DNA of 64,000 bases from Mucilaginibacter sabulilitoris (GCF_034262375.1 NZ_CP139558.1:7068001-7132000), one strand, 5' to 3'. Shown: positions 19,194 to 28,224, numbered from the stretch's first letter. The notes: generated by a model from the letters alone, not told the origin. Translations and numbers: made by a program.

Positions 19194-19709
19194 TTAGCTA
19201 TGCAATTTTTTTTTAATCTCTTCCAGTTGCTTTAAATGGCGCTGCAAATGTATGCGCGTAAACCTGAACCATTGTTTTGCATTAAGCATGCCCAGGTGGG
19301 GGTGTTTGTAGCGGATATCGGCCGGGGAGCTTGCCATAAGCGGCTGTACTACCTCTACCCGCTGTCGGCATTTGATGATTAAATTACGGGCATCTTCCTT
19401 ACTGATCTTTTCGGCGGTCATGCCTTCAGGTGCTTTGATCTTCCAGGGAGGGAAACATCCAAACGTAAGTACAAAATGCCCGCATATGGTTAACCCTTTG
19501 GTGGTTGGCGGACAATTTTTATGCGCGCAGCGCTCCATGGCTATGAACGAGCCAAAAGTAGTTTTCATTACATGGCTGTAAACTTCGGCACATGACCAGC
19601 AGTCCTCCGCGGGAGTTTCGGCAAATATTTCGTCGGGAATAATATCCAGTTGTTGGCGGTAAATGTCAAATGCCGCTACTATACCTTTATATTCCGTATT
19701 AATACTCAT
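19194..19709 (-). CDS. DinB-like four-helix bundle protein
   Basis: A 171-aa protein with DinB/YfiT superfamily features: ETPAEDCWSCAEVYSHVMKTTFGSF early, and the terminal WFRFTRIHLQRHLKQLEEI with the His pair that usually binds a metal. An unusual cysteine-rich middle (CAHKNC, then CGHFVLTFGCFPPW) is present. DinB-type enzymes are metal-dependent thiol transferases or hydrolases; the substrate here is unknown. It overlaps the 3' end of the HAD phosphatase gene by 4 nt. Confidence 0.8.
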   Translation of the reverse strand: MSINTEYKGIVAAFDIYRQQLDIIPDEIFAETPAEDCWSCAEVYSHVMKTTFGSFIAMERCAHKNCPPTTKGLTICGHFVLTFGCFPPWKIKAPEGMTAEKISKEDARNLIIKCRQRVEVVQPLMASSPADIRYKHPHLGMLNAKQWFRFTRIHLQRHLKQLEEIKKKLHS

Positions 19710-20401
19710 AATAATAAAGTTAGCTCTTTTAAATGAGTAATCTGCAAAGGTACATCATCGGGCTTGGGCGCCTCGAATGGGTTAAAATAAATGGCATCCA
19801 TACCAAAATTTAAAGCTCCGTATACATCGGCCTCCAGGCTATCGCCAATCATGATACTTTCCTGCTTGCTGGTTCCCGCCAGGTTAAGAGCATATTCAAA
19901 TATGGCCTTGTCGGGCTTATTTACGCCAACATCTTCGGATACAATGATATGCTGAAAATAACCGGCCAAATTTGTGCCCGCTATTTTTAATTGCTGCGAC
20001 TCCTTAAATCCGTTTGAAATTAAGTGCAGCGTGTATTTGCCCTGCAAGTACTGCAGGGTTTCGTGCGCATGCGGGAACAGGTTTGTTTTGGTAGGACAAA
20101 GCTTTACATAGGCATCCTCAAAATCTACAGGGATTATGTCGGGATGCAGCCCCAGCTCAATAAATGTTCTTTTAAAACGGGCTTCGCGCAGCTCATCTTT
20201 ACTGATCTCGCCTATATGGTATTGTGCCCAAAGCTTATGATTGTTGCGAGTGTAGGTTTCTATAAAAACATTGGCCGGTGGCAGCCCCACCTCACCTAAG
20301 CGGTGTAGTATATAAAGTTCGTGCAGGGTTTCTTCGGCATTTTTATCAAAATCCCAGATGGTATGGTCAAGATCGAAGAAGATGTGTTTGTAGTTTTTCA
20401 T
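19706..20401 (-). CDS. HAD hydrolase, YjjG-type noncanonical pyrimidine nucleotidase
   Basis: Cytosolic HAD phosphatase that in the YjjG family removes phosphate from damaged or unusual pyrimidine nucleotides. Motif I is FFDLDHTIWDFDKN, motif II SNG in LHLISNGFKESQQ, motif III Lys in GVNKPDKAIFEYA, and motif IV IGDSLEADVYGALNFG. I start at the ATG at 20401 (MKNYKHIFF), where homology begins; an upstream ATG at 20455 would add 18 residues encoded by the adjoining repeat. The upp gene nearby makes a pyrimidine-salvage context plausible. Confidence 0.87.
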   Translation of the reverse strand: MKNYKHIFFDLDHTIWDFDKNAEETLHELYILHRLGEVGLPPANVFIETYTRNNHKLWAQYHIGEISKDELREARFKRTFIELGLHPDIIPVDFEDAYVKLCPTKTNLFPHAHETLQYLQGKYTLHLISNGFKESQQLKIAGTNLAGYFQHIIVSEDVGVNKPDKAIFEYALNLAGTSKQESIMIGDSLEADVYGALNFGMDAIYFNPFEAPKPDDVPLQITHLKELTLLL

Positions 20402-20536
20402 TTTGATTTCGGAATTCGGATGTTCGATTTGGGATTTATTTTTTTTGAAATTCAAAATCAGTCATCATTAAAATAAATCCAAAATTAAACAATCCAAATT
20501 TCTAATTCCGAAATCAAATATCCGAATTCCGAAATC
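20400..20536. repeat. Word-type inverted repeat between upp and the HAD gene
   Basis: The left side contains GATTTCGGAATTCGGA followed by GGGATTTATTT. The right side contains AAATAAATCC and two copies of AATTCCGAAATCAA. The arms pair imperfectly and each arm reiterates the same short word. The 5' extension of the HAD reading frame runs through it, which is why a later start was chosen there. Confidence 0.6.
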
Positions 20537-21179
20537 AAGCCTTATCCCCAAATGCCAAGTCGCCGGCATCACCCAAGCCGGGTACTATGTAGGCCTTGCT
20601 GGTCATTTCATCATCAAGGGCACATAGCCATAATTTTGCCTTGGGCAAGTTTGCCCTTACATGCGCCACCCCCTCGGTACTGGCAATTACAGCCGCTATG
20701 TGCAATTCTTTTATTTTATACTGAGCCATCAGTTCCTTGCAAACCACGACCATACTTTGCCCTGTGGCCAGCATGGTATCGCACAAAATAAATATCTTGT
20801 CATCAAGGTTTGGAGTCGATATATGATCAACCTGAATGATAAAATCGCCGGTACGTTTTACTTTGCGGTAGGCTGTAATAAAAGCAGAAGGCGACTGGTC
20901 AAAAAACTGCATAAAACCCTGGTGAAAAGGCAAACCCGCCCGTAAGATGGTGCCGAGCACAGGCTGTTCAACCGGGGTATTTACAATTGCCGTGCCCAAT
21001 GATGTTTGCACATCCTTAGCCTCATATTTGAGGGTTTTACTGAATTCATAGGCCAGTATTTGCCCAAGCTTTTCCTGGTTACGCCTAAAACGCGTTTTAT
21101 CCTGTTGAATATCCGCATCACGCAGTTCGGCCAAAAACTGGTTGGCAATGGTATTGGTTTTATTGAGGATAAAAATCAT
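20535..21179 (-). CDS. upp: Uracil phosphoribosyltransferase
   Basis: Salvages uracil to UMP with PRPP. The 214-aa length is normal. Motifs: LGTILRAGLPFHQG (substrate loop), the PRPP-binding segment ILCDTMLATGQSMV, and the C-terminal IVPGLGDAGDLAFG uracil site. The PRPP loop reads DTMLATGQS rather than the DPMLATGGS form I expect from better-known enzymes, probably a lineage variant. Upstream (21180-21230) is AT-rich and no clear promoter is seen. Confidence 0.94.
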   Translation of the reverse strand: MIFILNKTNTIANQFLAELRDADIQQDKTRFRRNQEKLGQILAYEFSKTLKYEAKDVQTSLGTAIVNTPVEQPVLGTILRAGLPFHQGFMQFFDQSPSAFITAYRKVKRTGDFIIQVDHISTPNLDDKIFILCDTMLATGQSMVVVCKELMAQYKIKELHIAAVIASTEGVAHVRANLPKAKLWLCALDDEMTSKAYIVPGLGDAGDLAFGDKA

Positions 21180-21232
21180 GCTTAAATTTAATTCTTTTAA
21201 ACCGCAATTAATGTATTGTTTAAAGATATCGC

Positions 21233-21319
21233 TGCATTTCGAGCGGCAGCGAAAAATCTTCTACGCGTTACACATCACCTGTACAAAATTCGTCCTCATA
21301 CCTCCTTCGGAATGACATT
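21233..21319. repeat. Imperfect palindromic intergenic repeat
   Basis: GCATTTCGAGCGGCAGCG at the left and CCTCCTTCGGAATGACATT at the right form the ends of a degenerate hairpin. It belongs to the GTCAT/ATGAC-bounded family found at several other intergenic sites of this window (22501, 44848, 49380, 49570, 54345, 60427, 61703). Confidence 0.55.
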
Positions 21320-21400
21320 ACGACTTCATTGTGGATGTCATGCTATGCTTCGATATATTAAAGCCTCTTTGTCATCGTTTTGTTTTATTTGGAAATTCAA

Positions 21401-21433
21401 TTTGCAATCTACGTAGTTAACTACGTAGATTTG
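21401..21433 (+). promoter_or_regulatory. Promoter with embedded 26-bp palindromic operator for the GNAT/MarR pair
   Basis: A -33 TTTG (21401-21404) and a perfect -7 TAGATTTG (21426-21433) are separated by 21 nt, which matches the Bacteroidota consensus TTTG-N19-21-TAnnTTTG. The space between them is filled by a perfect 26-bp palindrome (21406-21431) made of two CTACGTAG octamers around TTAA. Binding there would block the promoter. The second gene of the operon is a MarR regulator, so autoregulation is the natural reading. The ATG is 17 nt downstream of the -7 box. Confidence 0.8.
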
Positions 21434-21450
21434 TACATAAATTATATTTT

Positions 21451-21948
21451 ATGAATACAGCTATTGTTACCATACCCCTGAATAACGATCATTGCGAACA
21501 GATCATTGACATTATACTGCCCATACAACAAATTGAATTTAATGTTCCTGTTACACTGGAAACCCAGCCCGATCTGCTGGATATTGAAACTAATTACCAC
21601 AAAACCGGTGGCAATTTTTGGGGAGCTGCACACAACGACCAGATTATTGGCACCATCGGACTCATAGCTATTGGCAATAATGCGGCCGCTTTGCGTAAAA
21701 TGTTTGTGCGTAAAGAATATCGCGGCAAAGAATTTGGCACCGCCCTGTTATTGCTTAACACGCTGATAGACTATTGCAGGCAGAACCAGATTACCGATAT
21801 TTATTTAGGCACTGTTGATGTTTTGACAACCGCCCATCGTTTTTATGAACGCAATGGCTTTACCCGGATTGATAAAGCCAACCTGCCGCCATCATTTCCG
21901 CTGATGGGTATTGATACTATGTTTTATCACTTACATTTGTCAAACTAA
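21451..21948 (+). CDS. GNAT-family N-acetyltransferase
   Basis: A 165-aa acetyl-CoA-dependent transferase. Motif A is visible in LRKMFVRKEYRGKEFGTALLLLNTLIDYCRQ (R/Q-x-x-G-x-G/A type, with RGKEFG), and motif B in TAHRFYERNGFTRI. The substrate is unknown. It is followed after 14 nt by a marR-type gene, which suggests the acetyltransferase answers to a small molecule sensed by the regulator, for instance detoxifying an antibiotic or metabolite. Confidence 0.88.
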   Translation: MNTAIVTIPLNNDHCEQIIDIILPIQQIEFNVPVTLETQPDLLDIETNYHKTGGNFWGAAHNDQIIGTIGLIAIGNNAAALRKMFVRKEYRGKEFGTALLLLNTLIDYCRQNQITDIYLGTVDVLTTAHRFYERNGFTRIDKANLPPSFPLMGIDTMFYHLHLSN

Positions 21949-21962
21949 TAACGGGTTTATCA

Positions 21963-22442
21963 ATGAATGTTATAGACGAATCGGGTATTTTAGCTATCTC
22001 AACAAGGCTGCAGCGCCTTAGCGACCAATTACGGAAGGATGGCACACTGATATACAAAGCCAATGGTATTGATTTTGAGCCTAAATGGTTCCCGGTTATT
22101 TATACTTTGCATTTGAGGCCGGTTTTAAGTGTGGTTGAAATCGCTAACGAAATTGGCTACACTCACCCTTCCACCATAAGCCTTTTAAAAGAGCTTGAAA
22201 AAGAAAAACTCATTCGCTCCAAGCGGGATAAGGCAGATGAAAGAAAACGCCTCATCCAGTTAACAGCTAAAGGCCAGGAGCTCATTGAGCGTATGAAACC
22301 AGTTTGGGAGGTGATGGTAAGCGCCTTAACTGAGCTTGCCGCCACACAAAACAACCTGATGCTGGCCATTGCCGAGGTAGAGGAACAAATGAAAAGGTTA
22401 AGTTTTTTTGAACGCGCCAAACGCATCATTGCGGCAGATTAA
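21963..22442 (+). CDS. MarR-family transcriptional regulator
   Basis: A 159-aa winged-helix repressor. The helix-turn-helix is around VVEIANEIGYTHPSTISLLKELEKEKLI, the wing around RSKRDKADERKRLIQLTAKGQEL, and the ends form the dimer interface (N-terminal RLQRLSDQLRKDG, C-terminal EVEEQMKRLSFFERAKR). It probably binds the palindrome over the promoter of its own operon (21406-21431). The ligand is unknown. Confidence 0.9.
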   Translation: MNVIDESGILAISTRLQRLSDQLRKDGTLIYKANGIDFEPKWFPVIYTLHLRPVLSVVEIANEIGYTHPSTISLLKELEKEKLIRSKRDKADERKRLIQLTAKGQELIERMKPVWEVMVSALTELAATQNNLMLAIAEVEEQMKRLSFFERAKRIIAAD

Positions 22443-22782
22443 CGCAACTATTATGCTATTCGCTATCAGAAGTATCTGACATCGTACAGCATAGCGGCCT
22501 GTCATCCTGTCGAAGTACGCGCGCAGAGGCCCTCTCACCTTGCTTCGACAAGCTAAGCATGACTCCTTTTTTATAACTGTATATTTTAACGTCCGCTATC
22601 CTCCTATCCAAAGCCTTTGATTTCGGATTACTATGCTTGTAGTTTGCAACTACAGCATGAGGCTGGGCCAATACATAAATATTTATACCTTCAAACACTG
22701 TTGCCATACAGTTGTCATTATCATGTACTTATTTTGATTTGCAAACCCTATTGCAGGATTATTTGTATTTTTACATAACAAC
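22443..22782. other. 340-bp gene-free region between marR and uvrB
   Basis: It holds a palindromic repeat at 22501-22562 (GTCATCCTGTCGAAG at the left, CTTCGACAAGCTAAGCATGAC at the right) and a second dyad at 22639-22653 (GTAGTT-TGC-AACTAC) whose half-sites equal those in the marR operator. A minus-strand frame of 83 codons crosses it, but its middle is a translation of the palindrome (VMLSLSKQGERAS), so I do not call it a gene. No clear promoter box was found for uvrB. Confidence 0.6.
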
Positions 22783-24807
22783 ATGGATTTTAATTTAACA
22801 TCTCAATACTTCCCAACCGGCGACCAGCCCGAAGCTATCAGACAACTGGTTGAAGGTGTAAATAATGGCGATCCTTTTCAAACCCTGTTGGGGGTTACCG
22901 GATCGGGAAAAACATTTTCAATTGCCAATGTTATACAGCAAACACAAAAACCTACGCTGATACTGAGTCATAATAAAACACTGGCCGCCCAGCTTTACGG
23001 TGAGTTTAAACAGTTTTTCCCGGAAAACGCGGTAAACTACTTTGTGTCGTATTATGATTATTATCAGCCCGAAGCATTTATACCAACCACCAATACTTAT
23101 ATTGAAAAGGACCTGCAGATAAACGAAGAAATTGAAAAGCTGCGTTTACGCACTACATCTGCTTTAATGTCGGGCCGGCGCGATGTTATCGTGGTATCGT
23201 CCATATCATGCATTTACGGTATGGGTAACCCGGACGATTTTGCCGATTCGGTTTTCAAATTTGCCGTGGGCACCCGCATCAGCCGCAACGCGTTCCTGCA
23301 CCGGCTGGTCGAAATTTTATATGCCCGTACCACGGCCGATTTTAAGCGTGGTACTTTTCGCGTAAAAGGCGATACGGTTGATATTTTCCCGGCCTATCTT
23401 GATTATGCCTACCGTATATCTTTTTTTGGCGATGACATTGAGGAACTAAGCTCCTTTGATGTAAGCACCGGCAAAACCGTCGAAAAGATGACGCACATGG
23501 TGGTATATCCGGCCAACCTGTATGTAGCCCCGCGCGAACGCTTTCTGCAATCTATCTGGGCCATACAGGAGGAACTGGAAACCCGCAAAAAGCAGTTTAT
23601 TGATGATGGCCGTTTCCTGGAAGCCAAGCGACTGGAGGAAAGGGTTAACTACGACCTGGAAATGATACGCGAACTTGGTTACTGCTCAGGTATTGAAAAT
23701 TACTCCCGCTTTTTTGACGGGCGCCAACCGGGGGCACGCCCATTCTGTCTGCTGGATTATTTCCCCGACGATTACCTGATGGTGATTGACGAAAGCCATG
23801 TTACCGTTCCACAGATCAGGGCCATGTATGGCGGCGACCGTTCCCGTAAAATATCACTGGTCGACTATGGTTTTCGTTTGCCTGCAGCTTTGGATAACCG
23901 TCCGCTGAATTTCCAGGAGTTTGAAAAACTGGCCCCGCAAACCGTTTATGTAAGTGCTACGCCCGGCGACTTTGAACTGGAACAATCAGGTGGTGTGGTG
24001 GTTGAACAGGTAATACGCCCAACCGGCTTGCTCGATCCGGTTATTGATGTGCGACCCGTGATTAACCAGGTTGACGATCTGCTTGATGAGGTTGACAAGA
24101 CTATAAAAATGGGCGACCGTGTACTGGTGACCACTCTTACCAAGCGCATGGCCGAGGAATTAGCTAAGTACATGGACAGACTGGGCATTAAATGCCGGTA
24201 TATACACTCCGAAGTAAAAACCCTGCAACGGGTAGAAATATTAAGGGGGCTGCGCCTGGGCGAGTTTGATGTGCTGATAGGTATAAACCTGCTGCGCGAA
24301 GGACTCGACCTGCCGGAAGTATCGTTGGTGGCCATTTTGGATGCCGATAAAGAAGGTTTCCTGCGTTCTGAACGCTCATTGATACAAACCATTGGTCGTG
24401 CTGCCCGGAATGACAGAGGCCGGGTTATTATGTATGCCGATAAGATAACCGATTCGATGCAGATCACGATGGATGAAACCAACCGCCGCCGGGATATACA
24501 GATAGCCTATAATACCGCTCACGGCATTACACCGTTAACTGTTGGCAAATCGCGCGAAGAAATTATGGAGCAAACATCTGTTGTTGATTTTAAAGGTGGT
24601 GTACAAAAAGCTTATGTGGAGGCCGATGTGGCAACACTAGCCGCCGACCCAATTGTGCAGTACATGACCAAAGCCGATTTGAAAAAATCAATTGATAATA
24701 CCAAAAAAGAAATGCTTGCGGCAGCCAAGGATATGGACTTTTTACTGGCTGCCAAATTACGCGACGAAATGTTTGCCCTCGAAAAAATGATGGAAGAGAA
24801 GTTTTAG
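22783..24807 (+). CDS. uvrB: Excinuclease ABC subunit B
   Basis: Damage-verification helicase of nucleotide excision repair. The 674-aa protein has Walker A GVTGSGKT (residues 37-44), the beta-hairpin YYDYYQPEAFIPTTNTYIEKD that clamps DNA, the Walker B box DESH, helicase motifs QTIGRAARN near residue 540, and a C-terminal UVR domain (AAKDMDFLLAAKLRDEMFALEKMM) for UvrA/UvrC contact. It is alone on the plus strand with a repeat-rich 3' flank. Confidence 0.98.
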   Translation: MDFNLTSQYFPTGDQPEAIRQLVEGVNNGDPFQTLLGVTGSGKTFSIANVIQQTQKPTLILSHNKTLAAQLYGEFKQFFPENAVNYFVSYYDYYQPEAFIPTTNTYIEKDLQINEEIEKLRLRTTSALMSGRRDVIVVSSISCIYGMGNPDDFADSVFKFAVGTRISRNAFLHRLVEILYARTTADFKRGTFRVKGDTVDIFPAYLDYAYRISFFGDDIEELSSFDVSTGKTVEKMTHMVVYPANLYVAPRERFLQSIWAIQEELETRKKQFIDDGRFLEAKRLEERVNYDLEMIRELGYCSGIENYSRFFDGRQPGARPFCLLDYFPDDYLMVIDESHVTVPQIRAMYGGDRSRKISLVDYGFRLPAALDNRPLNFQEFEKLAPQTVYVSATPGDFELEQSGGVVVEQVIRPTGLLDPVIDVRPVINQVDDLLDEVDKTIKMGDRVLVTTLTKRMAEELAKYMDRLGIKCRYIHSEVKTLQRVEILRGLRLGEFDVLIGINLLREGLDLPEVSLVAILDADKEGFLRSERSLIQTIGRAARNDRGRVIMYADKITDSMQITMDETNRRRDIQIAYNTAHGITPLTVGKSREEIMEQTSVVDFKGGVQKAYVEADVATLAADPIVQYMTKADLKKSIDNTKKEMLAAAKDMDFLLAAKLRDEMFALEKMMEEKF

Positions 24808-24975
24808 ATGTGCAGATCTTAGATGTGCAAATAATTGATTATCTTCTCACGTTAATCATTGGTGTGCAATATTTTGAAAGTAAAAATACAGATGGTATGC
24901 TTTCAGGTGTAGCTTAAAAAAGTATTTTTTCATCTGCACACCTGCAAATTTGCATATCTGCACATCCATATTTTT
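24808..24975. repeat. Word-type inverted repeat downstream of uvrB
   Basis: The left side has GATGTGCAGATCTTAGATGTGCAAATAA and the right side CATCTGCACACCTGCAAATTTGCATATCTGCACATCC, which are imperfectly complementary and built of the reiterated word TGTGCA/TGCACA (positions approximate). It probably ends uvrB transcription. Nothing coding is seen to 25026. Confidence 0.5.
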
Positions 24976-25026
24976 ATTTGCACCTAAGCCCTAATCATAT
25001 TAAAACAATTTTAACGTTATATCACT

Positions 25027-25034
25027 TATATTTG
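25027..25034 (+). promoter_or_regulatory. Candidate -7 box of the DUF4834 operon
   Basis: TATATTTG is a full match to TAnnTTTG and lies 20 nt before the ATG at 25055. No convincing -33 TTTG is seen. Confidence 0.45.
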
Positions 25035-25054
25035 TAAGCTAAAAATTAATTGAG

Positions 25055-25309
25055 ATGCTTCTAATTCGTTTTTTAATCATATCAATCTGCATATTATACA
25101 TTATACGCAGCCTCATGCGCTATTTAATACCCGTACTTTTTGAAAGCGTGGTAAATAAAGCACAACAGCAGCAACAACGATACCAGCAACAACAGCACCA
25201 GTCAACAAGACCTGACGGCGCTATTAAGGTAGATTATATTCCGCAAGGTAAAAAGAGCACCGTTCCCGACTCTGAAGGTGAGTTTGTTGATTACGAAGAG
25301 GTAAAATAA
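25055..25309 (+). CDS. DUF4834 family small membrane protein
   Basis: An 84-aa protein with one N-terminal membrane helix (LLIRFLIISICILYIIRSLMRYLIPVLF), a Gln-rich linker (KAQQQQQRYQQQQHQ) and a C-terminal acidic motif (DSEGEFVDYEEVK). This plan, including the final EFVDYEE-like end, is that of DUF4834, known only from Bacteroidota. The role is unknown. The next gene starts 9 nt later. Confidence 0.85.
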   Translation: MLLIRFLIISICILYIIRSLMRYLIPVLFESVVNKAQQQQQRYQQQQHQSTRPDGAIKVDYIPQGKKSTVPDSEGEFVDYEEVK

Positions 25310-25318
25310 TAAGTAAAT

Positions 25319-25615
25319 ATGCTGCCCAAAGAAGTATTTAACAGAAGAAGACATCATAGTAACACTCCCGAGTCTGTTATGCTCATCTTTGTTAATTACA
25401 TCGTTATGGCTGTTGCCGTGCAGGGTTTTGCCATGTGCGATAAGATAGGCTGGTTTTTCTGGACCGTGGTAAGCGCGCTGGCCCTCTACAATTTTTTTAG
25501 TATCCGCAGAAACTATGAGCAATACAATAAACCCCAGGTTATTGCTTATGCCATTAGCATAGCAGGCATAATAGGTCTGTTTATATTTTTCAGGCTCAGG
25601 CCCCACAATTGTTAA
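25319..25615 (+). CDS. Small integral membrane protein, unknown
   Basis: A 98-aa protein with three hydrophobic segments (VMLIFVNYIVMAVAVQGFAM, WFFWTVVSALALYNFFSI, VIAYAISIAGIIGLFIFF). I do not recognise a family. It follows the DUF4834 gene at 9 nt and shares its promoter, so the two probably act together in the inner membrane. Confidence 0.7.
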   Translation: MLPKEVFNRRRHHSNTPESVMLIFVNYIVMAVAVQGFAMCDKIGWFFWTVVSALALYNFFSIRRNYEQYNKPQVIAYAISIAGIIGLFIFFRLRPHNC

Positions 25616-25660
25616 AACATTCGTTTAATAACTAATAATTCCTATTCTCATTCAAATTTC

Positions 25661-25668
25661 TATTTTTG
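25661..25668 (+). promoter_or_regulatory. Candidate -7 box of the YfhO-family gene
   Basis: TATTTTTG matches TAnnTTTG and lies 33 nt before the ATG at 25702. No clear -33 element is seen. Confidence 0.4.
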
Positions 25669-25701
25669 AGGAATATATATTATCCATTTCAAGAAATTTA
25701 A

Positions 25702-28203
25702 ATGAACAACTGGTTTAAACGTAATGGTACACATCTGGCCGTTATCGCAATTTTTGTAGCAATATGCTTTTTTTTCCTTACGCCTGCCTTTCAGGGTAAA
25801 ACATTGGGCCAGAGCGATGTTATAGGAGCCCAATCCACCCAAAAAGAGGTAATGGATTACCGCGCAAAGGATACCACCATACTTTGGACTAACCAGATCT
25901 TCGGCGGCATGCCTACCTTTCAAATCTGGGCGCCTTATCCTGATAATATCACCACCCATATCGTATCTGCCATAAAAGCAACGTTCCCAAACCCGGTTGA
26001 TACCGTACTTATACTTTTGCTGGGTACTTACTTTTTGTTTATTGTACTCAAATTAAACCCGTGGCTTGCTGCAGCAGGCGCTATAGCATTTACGTTTTCG
26101 TCATATAATATTATCCTGCTGGTCGCGGGGCACTCCAACCAGGCCTTCGCCATAGCGTTTTTTGCGCCTGTACTGGCCAGCATTATTTTAATACTGAGGG
26201 GTAAATATGTACTCGGGGGCTCGTTACTTGCGCTCTTTTTAGCCATGGAAATAAGGGCCAATCACGTACAAATGACCTATTATCTGCTGTTATCGTTAAT
26301 TATATTAATGGGTATAGAGTTGTACCATGCCATTAAAAATAAAAACTTACAAACCTACTTAAAATCATTAGCCTACATAGGCGGGGCCACCTTGCTTGCA
26401 TTAGCGGTAAATGCATCAAGCTTATGGAGCACCTATGATTATGGTACAGAAACCATCCGCGGTAAATCAAACCTTACCCAAAGCGCGGCCGAGCCAAGCA
26501 ATGGTCTTGACAGGGAATACGCCTATCAGTGGAGCCAGGGTGTTGGTGAGTGTTTCACGTTCCTTATCCCAAATGCATACGGTGGCGGCAGCGGCACTGA
26601 AGTACTTGACCAAACATCAGAAACGGCTAAGGTATTAATAGCAAAAGGTATCCCTGAAGATCAGGCTGTTAACTATACCCGTCAAATCACTGCTGGAATA
26701 CCCGGCATGACAACCTATTGGGGTAATAAACCAGGAACAGCTGGCCCATTTTATTTTGGTGCAGTAGTATGCTTCCTCTTCTTATTCGGATTGCTAATTG
26801 TAAAAAACCGCGTAAAATGGTGGTTGCTGGCAACAGTAATACTAACCATGTTGCTTTCTTTTGGCAGAAACATGCCGTTCCTGTCAGATATTTTCTTTAA
26901 TTACTTCCCGCTGTACAACAAATTCCGGGCGGTTGAGTCGATACTGGCTGTGGCCAGCATCTGCTTCCCGATACTGGCATTCCTGGCCATTCAGGAAATT
27001 ACAGAGGTAAAAGACAAGACTGTTTTAATTAAAAAATTAATGCTGTCGCTTTATATTGTTGGCGGCATTACCCTCTTATTTGCCGTACTGCCCGACCTTA
27101 TTCTAAGCTTCAGGGCCGAAGATCAGGCAGCGGGTATCAGCACCCTTACCCAGGCCTTTCAAAACAATGCGTCAATGGCCAACGATGTTGCTAACGCCAT
27201 CATTAAAGACAGGATATCCCTTGCACGCATGGATGCTATACGGTCATTAATATTCGTGCTGTTAACATTTGGTTTAGTATGGGCATTCCTTAAACAGAAA
27301 GTAAATGCCCTTACTCTGTCAATTGTATTATTGGCGTTAACACTAATTGACATGTGGCAGATAGATAAACGTTACCTGAAAAATGAAAACTTTCAGGATA
27401 AAATAGAAGTTGATCAGGCACTTAAGCCACGTGAGGTTGATCAATTTATTGTAAAGGACAAAGACCCTGACTATCGGGTGTTTGATGCCACAGCCGATTT
27501 CCGTTCAGATTCATTTAATCCGTTCTTCCATAAATCAATTACAGGTTATTCGGCTGCAAGGTTAAAAAGGTATGAGGAACTTTATTTAAGCCAGTTTACC
27601 AAGAGCATCAACCAGGACGTACTGGACATGCTGAATACCAAGTACATTATCTCGGCCGATCCTAAAACACAAAACGTAAGTATGCAGGTAAACCAAACCG
27701 CCTGTGGTCATGCATGGTTTGTAAAAAGCATTAAATACGCTGAAAACGCCGATCAGGAAATGCAGGCTATCAGCAGCTTTGATCCTAAGAACGAGGCTAT
27801 TGTGGATAAGCAATATAAAAGCGTTATTGACGAAAAGACATTAGGAAACGACCCGGCAGGTAAAATTGACCTGGTAAGTTACTCTCCTGATCATATGGTA
27901 TATCAAAGTGGTTCTACCGCTTCGCAAATAGCGGTTTTCTCGGAAATATATTATAACAAAGGCTGGAAAATGCTGATTGATGGTGTCGAAAAACCATACT
28001 TCCGTGCTAATTACGTTTTACGTGCAGCGCAAATACCGGTAGGCAACCATAAAATTGAATTTATATTCCACCCTACTTCATATTACGCCGGCGAGAAGAT
28101 CTCATTAGCAGGATCAATCCTGCTGGTGCTGGCTTTAGGTGGTGCTGTTTATACAGAAACCAGAAAGAAACCGGCAGCTAAACCTGCGGCTAAAAAGGCA
28201 TAA
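25702..28203 (+). CDS. YfhO-family membrane protein (GT-C-like)
   Basis: An 833-aa polytopic protein. The N-terminal 550 residues hold roughly a dozen membrane segments, with an early extracytoplasmic loop (TPAFQGKTLGQSDVIGAQSTQKE, positions about 27-49) typical of Bacteroidota YfhO proteins. A soluble domain follows (PDYRVFDATADFRSDSFNPFFHKSITGYSAARL) and then a last helix and a Lys/Ala-rich tail (KKPAAKPAAKKA). B. subtilis YfhO-type proteins are GT-C-fold glycosyltransferases for polymers such as lipoteichoic acid; the substrate here is unknown. It ends at a strong bidirectional terminator. Confidence 0.88.
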   Translation: MNNWFKRNGTHLAVIAIFVAICFFFLTPAFQGKTLGQSDVIGAQSTQKEVMDYRAKDTTILWTNQIFGGMPTFQIWAPYPDNITTHIVSAIKATFPNPVDTVLILLLGTYFLFIVLKLNPWLAAAGAIAFTFSSYNIILLVAGHSNQAFAIAFFAPVLASIILILRGKYVLGGSLLALFLAMEIRANHVQMTYYLLLSLIILMGIELYHAIKNKNLQTYLKSLAYIGGATLLALAVNASSLWSTYDYGTETIRGKSNLTQSAAEPSNGLDREYAYQWSQGVGECFTFLIPNAYGGGSGTEVLDQTSETAKVLIAKGIPEDQAVNYTRQITAGIPGMTTYWGNKPGTAGPFYFGAVVCFLFLFGLLIVKNRVKWWLLATVILTMLLSFGRNMPFLSDIFFNYFPLYNKFRAVESILAVASICFPILAFLAIQEITEVKDKTVLIKKLMLSLYIVGGITLLFAVLPDLILSFRAEDQAAGISTLTQAFQNNASMANDVANAIIKDRISLARMDAIRSLIFVLLTFGLVWAFLKQKVNALTLSIVLLALTLIDMWQIDKRYLKNENFQDKIEVDQALKPREVDQFIVKDKDPDYRVFDATADFRSDSFNPFFHKSITGYSAARLKRYEELYLSQFTKSINQDVLDMLNTKYIISADPKTQNVSMQVNQTACGHAWFVKSIKYAENADQEMQAISSFDPKNEAIVDKQYKSVIDEKTLGNDPAGKIDLVSYSPDHMVYQSGSTASQIAVFSEIYYNKGWKMLIDGVEKPYFRANYVLRAAQIPVGNHKIEFIFHPTSYYAGEKISLAGSILLVLALGGAVYTETRKKPAAKPAAKKA

Positions 28204-28224
28204 AGGTTTTTCTGCACTCCATCA

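Noticed and set aside
22456..22707. Minus-strand frame of 83 codons between marR and uvrB
   Set aside because: Its middle is a translation of a palindromic repeat (VMLSLSKQGERAS), and the sequence resembles no protein family.
23946..24482. 178-codon minus-strand frame within uvrB
   Set aside because: Ser/Arg-rich shadow of a conserved gene on the other strand.
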